This document shows, in pieces, positions 7,098 through 10,050 of a DNA stretch of 10,050 bases. The notes under the pieces were generated by a model, which saw only the letters and a program-made list of their open reading frames with translations, made no database searches and was not told where the DNA came from. The stretch comes from an uncultured Verrucomicrobiota bacterium (GTDB lineage Bacteria; Verrucomicrobiota; Verrucomicrobiae; Opitutales; Opitutaceae). The first letter of the stretch is position 1. Each line of letters starts with the position of its first letter. The DNA lies in contig CAMLQS010000180.1 in the NCBI GenBank assembly GCA_946482165.1, positions 1-10,050 of the forward strand, given 5' to 3'. The position numbers were made by a program, and so were the translations under genes.

Positions 7098-7742
7098 ATG
7101 AAGAAAGCCGCCATCCTCCAAAAACTAAGCACCGAAAAGGTCATCGCCCTCATCCGCGCCGACAGTCCGGACGGCCTTCTCGAGTGCTCCGACGCTCTCG
7201 CCGCCGGCGGGCTCACCTCGATCGAGCTCACCATGACCACGCCGGGAGCCATCCGCATGCTGGAAAAGGCCACCGCCGAGCGCCCCAATTTCCTCTTCGG
7301 TCTCGGCACCGTGCTGGACGCGGAGACCGCCCGCGCGGGCATTCTCGCCGGCGCGAAGTTCATCGTCACCCCGGCCTTGCGTCCCGAAGTGATCAAGCTC
7401 TGCCAGCGCTACTCCGTGCCGATTTTCTGCGGCGCGCTTACACCGACCGAAGTGGTCAACGCCTGGGAACTCGGCGCCGACGCCGCGAAGGTGTTCCCCG
7501 CCGAGTTCTTCGGCCCCGCCTACATCAAGTCGCTCAAGGCCCCGCTTCCCCAGGTTGAGCTGGTGCCCACCGGCGGCGTCACCGCCGAAAACGTCGGCGA
7601 ATTCATCAAAGCCGGCGCCTTCGCGACCGCCGCCGGCAGCTCCCTCGTCGAGGCCAAGGCGCTCAAGGAAAAGAACTGGGCCGCCATCACCGCCAAGGCC
7701 CAGGCCTTCGTGAAAGCCGTCGCCGCCGCGACCGCGAAGTAA
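7098..7742 (+). CDS. eda: Bifunctional 4-hydroxy-2-oxoglutarate aldolase / 2-dehydro-3-deoxy-phosphogluconate aldolase
   Basis: The 214-residue product is the normal size for class I KDPG aldolase. It splits 2-keto-3-deoxy-6-phosphogluconate to pyruvate and glyceraldehyde-3-phosphate by a lysine Schiff base in the cytoplasm. The family features are in order: VIALIR (15-20, with phosphate-binding Arg20), IELTMTTPGA (42-51, acid/base Glu43), GLGTVLDAETA (68-78), FIVTPALRPEV (88-98), FCGALTPTEV (110-119), GADAAKVFPAE (126-136, Schiff-base Lys131) and VPTGGV (156-161). All catalytic residues are present. The FIVTPALRPEV segment replaces the more usual 'SPg..p.v' but keeps the fold. This aldolase ends the Entner-Doudoroff route and the uronate (KDG) route, so its position beside a pectin lyase and a LacI regulator supports a uronate role. 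The 15 bases before the ATG are pyrimidine-rich (ttccctttttaccc) with no Shine-Dalgarno. A bidirectional terminator follows 44 bases after the stop. Confidence 0.96.
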   Translation: MKKAAILQKLSTEKVIALIRADSPDGLLECSDALAAGGLTSIELTMTTPGAIRMLEKATAERPNFLFGLGTVLDAETARAGILAGAKFIVTPALRPEVIKLCQRYSVPIFCGALTPTEVVNAWELGADAAKVFPAEFFGPAYIKSLKAPLPQVELVPTGGVTAENVGEFIKAGAFATAAGSSLVEAKALKEKNWAAITAKAQAFVKAVAAATAK

Positions 7743-7786
7743 GCGCGCGTCGTGAAAGGCGGGGGAGCGGCGTCCCCTGCCTGTCA

Positions 7787-7835
7787 CCGAAACGAAAAGG
7801 GCCGGGGCTTCGCGCTCCGGCCCTTTTCGTTTCGG
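7787..7835. terminator. Bidirectional intrinsic terminator between converging genes
   Basis: A perfect 19-bp inverted repeat: CCGAAACGAAAAGGGCCGG (7787-7805) and its exact reverse complement (7817-7835), with an 11-base loop that can fold further around TTCG. Both strands carry CCCTTTTCG at the 3' side of the stem. It lies between the aldolase stop (7742) and the stop of the minus-strand P-loop gene (7839), where both transcripts must end. Confidence 0.92.
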
Positions 7836-7838
7836 CGT

Positions 7839-8651
7839 CTACTCGCCGAGATATTTGCGAATGTCCGGCACGGGCTTCTTGCGGCGCCCGGCGGCGTCGC
7901 GCTCCATCCAGGGCTCGACCGGAGGCTGGTCGTCGGGATCGAGCTCGGTCTTGTCGAGAGGACGGGAGTTTTCGCCGTCCTCGTCGTCGGATTCACCGAT
8001 TTCCACGCCTTCCAGGTCGATTTCGTCCCACTCGGTCGGGTCGAAATACTGGCTGAGGCGCCGCGCAAGCGGATCGAGCAGGGCGACGGGATTCTTCACG
8101 CGTCCGGCCTTCATCATCTCGAATACGCACGGCAGATACTGGTCTTCGTAGCGGCGGCGGAATTCGCTCAGCCATTTGTTGGCCACGCCTTCGCGACGGT
8201 TCAGCAGCACGACGTCGGAGAAATGGATGCAGGCGTCAAACCAGGTCACCAACGCGGGATTTTTTTCGATGAGCTGGCAATGCACCACGGTCAGGATGCG
8301 CGCAACCGGCAGGGAATGCGCGGCGAGCCAGGGCTTGAGCGCCTCGAGCTGGTCCACGGGATCGATCCGGCCGTCGAGCACGATGAAGATGTGCGTCGCT
8401 TCCGCGGGCGGCGCGTCGGCGACCAGCAGTTGAAGTTCGCCGTTCCACGCCATGCGGGCCGTGCTGCTCGCGCCGATTTTCTCATCCTCCGGCAGGGCCG
8501 GTTCGCCGACGGGGAGATAAACGTGGGCGCGCTCTTCCACCGCATCGAGGCCGTCTGCGATCAAATCGGCCAGCAGTTCCCGCCGCCCGGAACCGGGCGC
8601 GCCAAGAATAACGTAAACAAGCTGACTGAGGTCGGAGGCGACGTCGGACAT
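7839..8651 (-). CDS. Degenerate P-loop NTPase-like protein resembling the CobW/G3E family
   Basis: The ATG at 8651 gives 270 residues. The frame stays open upstream to 9140 but there it only shadows aroC. LVYVILGAPGSGRRELLADLI (11-31) has the shape of a strand/P-loop/helix. The loop is GAPGSGRRE, with Arg in place of the Walker A lysine and Glu in place of Ser/Thr. A Walker-B-like strand HIFIVLDGRID (87-97) and SDVVLLNRREG (145-155) stand where CobW proteins have 'vvDa' and 'ADvivlNKtD', so the guanine-specificity motif is also altered (NRRE). LLVADAPPAEA (75-85) may be the remnant of 'ETsGlAdP'. An acidic tail follows (208-246), then a basic RRKK patch (256-259). The gene starts 29 bp after the aroC stop on the same strand, so cotranscription is likely. 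It probably lost or changed nucleotide hydrolysis and may act as a regulatory or chaperone-like homologue. The fold call is moderately sure; the function is unknown. Confidence 0.75.
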   Translation of the reverse strand: MSDVASDLSQLVYVILGAPGSGRRELLADLIADGLDAVEERAHVYLPVGEPALPEDEKIGASSTARMAWNGELQLLVADAPPAEATHIFIVLDGRIDPVDQLEALKPWLAAHSLPVARILTVVHCQLIEKNPALVTWFDACIHFSDVVLLNRREGVANKWLSEFRRRYEDQYLPCVFEMMKAGRVKNPVALLDPLARRLSQYFDPTEWDEIDLEGVEIGESDDEDGENSRPLDKTELDPDDQPPVEPWMERDAAGRRKKPVPDIRKYLGE

Positions 8652-8680
8652 CGGGTGAAAAGAGTATCGATTGGTGAAAG

Positions 8681-9775
8681 TTAAAACTCGAAAGAGCGAT
8701 TCTGGGCCGAGTCGCGGAGCCAGTGATCGAGGAGCACGAGCGCGGTCATCGCCTCGACGATCGGCACGGCGCGCGGCACGACGCAGGGGTCGTGCCGGCC
8801 CTTGCCCATCAGGTCGGTCGGCTGGCCGGCGAGGTCCACCGTCTTTTGCGACTGGAGGATCGTGGCGGTGGGCTTGAAGGCGACGTTGAACACGAGCTCT
8901 TCCCCGTTGCTGATGCCGCCCTGCACGCCGCCCGAGCGGTTGGTGACCGTGCGAATGCGGCCGTCGCGGTTTTCGAATAGGTCGTTGTGTTCGGAGCCGC
9001 GCAGCATCGAGCCGCCGAAGCCGCTGCCGATCTCGAAGCCCTTGGTGGCCGGGAGCGAAAGCATCGCCTTCGCGAGGTCGGCTTCCAAGCGGTCGAAGAC
9101 CGGTTCGCCGAGCCCGACCGGCACGCCCCGCACGCGGCATTGGATCACGCCGCCGACGGAGTCGCCTTCGCTGCGCACGGCCTTGATGCGCTCGATCATC
9201 TTCGCGGCGGTATCGCCGTGCGGGCAGCGCACCGCGGTCGCCTCGATTTGTTCCAGCGTGGGAAACTCGGCGAAGGACTCGGCCGGCGCGGCGATGTCGT
9301 GGATGCGCGTGATGTAGGCGCGAATTTCGAGGCCGCCGCTCGCGAGGATTTTTTTCGCGATGGCGCCGGCGGCGACGCGCCCGATGGTCTCGCGCGCCGA
9401 GCTGCGTCCGCCGCCATTCGGGTCGCGGATTCCGTATTTGGTCTGGTAGGTGAAGTCGGCGTGCGAAGGGCGGAAGGCCGCCTTCATCTCGTTGTAGGCG
9501 GAGGATCGTTGATCGGTGTTGCGCACCAGCAGGGAAATCGGCGTGCCGGTGGTCATGCCCTCGTAGACGCCGGACAGGATTTCGACCGTGTCGGCCTCCT
9601 TGCGCGGCGTGCTGATGTCGCTTTGGCCGGGGCGGCGGCGGTCGAGTTCGGCCTGGATTTCGGCGGCGCTGACGGGCAGGCGCGGCGGGCAGCCGTCGAT
9701 GGTCACGCCGATGGCGGGACCGTGGCTTTCGCCCCAGGTGGTTATGCGGAAAAGGTGTCCGAAGCTGTTGGGCAT
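8681..9775 (-). CDS. aroC: Chorismate synthase
   Basis: Chorismate synthase makes chorismate from 5-enolpyruvylshikimate-3-phosphate with reduced FMN, the last step of the shikimate pathway. The 364-residue product from the ATG at 9775 has normal length and all signature motifs: [11 protein letters not shown] (13-23, His18), [17 protein letters not shown] (46-62), [15 protein letters not shown] (101-115), [10 protein letters not shown] (121-130), [30 protein letters not shown] and [17 protein letters not shown]. The frame extends 17 codons further to 9826, but [19 protein letters not shown] is the usual start of the family and the extension has no conservation. It lies downstream of two tRNA genes on the same strand and just upstream of the P-loop gene. 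Confidence 0.98.
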   Translation of the reverse strand: MPNSFGHLFRITTWGESHGPAIGVTIDGCPPRLPVSAAEIQAELDRRRPGQSDISTPRKEADTVEILSGVYEGMTTGTPISLLVRNTDQRSSAYNEMKAAFRPSHADFTYQTKYGIRDPNGGGRSSARETIGRVAAGAIAKKILASGGLEIRAYITRIHDIAAPAESFAEFPTLEQIEATAVRCPHGDTAAKMIERIKAVRSEGDSVGGVIQCRVRGVPVGLGEPVFDRLEADLAKAMLSLPATKGFEIGSGFGGSMLRGSEHNDLFENRDGRIRTVTNRSGGVQGGISNGEELVFNVAFKPTATILQSQKTVDLAGQPTDLMGKGRHDPCVVPRAVPIVEAMTALVLLDHWLRDSAQNRSFEF

Positions 9776-9833
9776 CGTGCGAGGCAGGTTGGGCGGGAGC
9801 GGGGACGCGGCAAGGGTCAAAACCACCGGCGAC

Positions 9834-9909
9834 TGGTGCCCCCGCCGCGAATCGAACGCGGATCAGTCGTTTAGGAAACGACTGCTCTATCCATTTGAGC
9901 TACGGGGAC
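9834..9909 (-). tRNA. tRNA-Arg (anticodon CCT)
   Basis: On the minus strand this reads as a 76-nt cloverleaf with encoded CCA. The acceptor stem GTCCCCG/CGGGGGC has one G-U pair. The D stem is GCTC/GAGC, the anticodon stem GTCGT/ACGAC with loop TTCCTAA, the variable loop TGAT and the T stem CCGCG/CGCGG with loop TTCGATT. The anticodon CCT reads AGG. Just after the CCA the sequence can form a short stem (ACCA with TGGT) followed by TTTT, which might be a weak terminator. Confidence 0.95.
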
Positions 9910-9964
9910 TTTGAAGGCAAACGCTTCGCGTGCCGCAGGCGCCCGCGGGCAGGCGTCCTCCCAA

Positions 9965-10049
9965 TGGTGCCCGGGCACGGACTCGAACCGTGATGCTGTT
10001 AGGCACAGGCTTCTGAGACCTGCGTGTCTACCAATTCCACCACCCGGGC
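9965..10049 (-). tRNA. tRNA-Leu (anticodon CAG)
   Basis: On the minus strand this is an 85-nt class II tRNA with encoded CCA. The acceptor stem is GCCCGGG/CCCGGGC. The anticodon stem is CAGGT/GCCTG with loop CTCAGAA, giving anticodon CAG for CUG codons. It has a 13-nt variable arm and the T stem CACGG/CCGTG with loop TTCGAGT. It ends one base before the window edge and lies 55 bp upstream of tRNA-Arg on the same strand, so the two may share a transcript. The spacer between them (9910-9964) has a 10-bp palindrome, gcccgcgggc (9941-9950), and two copies of gcaggcg (9935-9941, 9949-9955), with no gene. Confidence 0.95.
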
Positions 10050-10050
10050 G

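Noticed and set aside
8652..9140. Upstream extension of the P-loop protein frame
   Set aside because: This part lies inside aroC on the same strand in another frame and is Arg-rich without conservation. The ATG at 8651 directly precedes the P-loop strand.
9776..9826. 17-codon N-terminal extension of chorismate synthase
   Set aside because: The family normally starts with 'M.n.fG..fr.ttwGESHG', which fits the ATG at 9775. The extension has no recognisable content.
9941..9950. Palindrome gcccgcgggc between the tRNA genes as an attachment or recombination site
   Set aside because: It is short, GC-only and in a GC-rich spacer, with no integrase or tRNA-end duplication nearby.
1..10050. Mobile elements, CRISPR array, phage genes or toxin-antitoxin pairs
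   Set aside because: No transposase, integrase or toxin-like motif was seen in any frame, no regularly spaced repeats were present, and the coding style appears uniform by eye.

Overview
The window is GC-rich, lacks Shine-Dalgarno sequences, and combines a family PL11 rhamnogalacturonan lyase, a prepilin-type (FTLIELL) protein with an H-Xn-DG tail, LacI-type regulators and a helical-repeat exported protein. This mix is typical of Verrucomicrobiota, most likely an Opitutaceae-like plant-polysaccharide degrader. The assignment rests on gene content and style only, because no rRNA or marker phylogeny is available here.

Layout. Positions 1-696 (+) hold the C-terminal part of a LacI/GalR-type regulator cut by the window edge. 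It converges on a minus-strand block running from about 5742 down to 713: prepilin-type pseudopilin (5742-4990), secreted PL11 rhamnogalacturonan lyase with a C-terminal CBM35-like module (4905-2734), a helical-repeat hypothetical protein (2724-1870) and a HupE/UreJ-like membrane protein (1861-713). The last three genes are 8-9 bp apart and look like one transcription unit. The pseudopilin sits 84 bp upstream. Divergent from this block is a complete LacI-family regulator (5908-6957, +), with a perfect 11-bp palindrome next to its start codon. Downstream on the same strand, after a strong hairpin, lies a KDPG/KHG aldolase (7098-7742).

A 19-bp perfect-stem bidirectional terminator (7787-7835) separates this accessory region from a housekeeping region on the minus strand: two tRNA genes (Leu-CAG, Arg-CCT), chorismate synthase aroC (9775-8681) and a degenerate P-loop protein resembling CobW/G3E GTPases (8651-7839).

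How it fits together (inference). PL11 cleaves the rhamnogalacturonan-I backbone of pectin outside the cytoplasm. Unsaturated galacturonate released from pectin is normally converted to KDG and KDPG, which the aldolase splits to pyruvate and glyceraldehyde-3-phosphate. The divergent LacI regulator is the obvious candidate to control the locus. The links of the pseudopilin, the repeat protein and the HupE-like protein to pectin use are unexplained, and they are the most interesting part of the window. No mobile element, CRISPR array or phage gene was seen, and no stretch over 300 bases lacks a gene.
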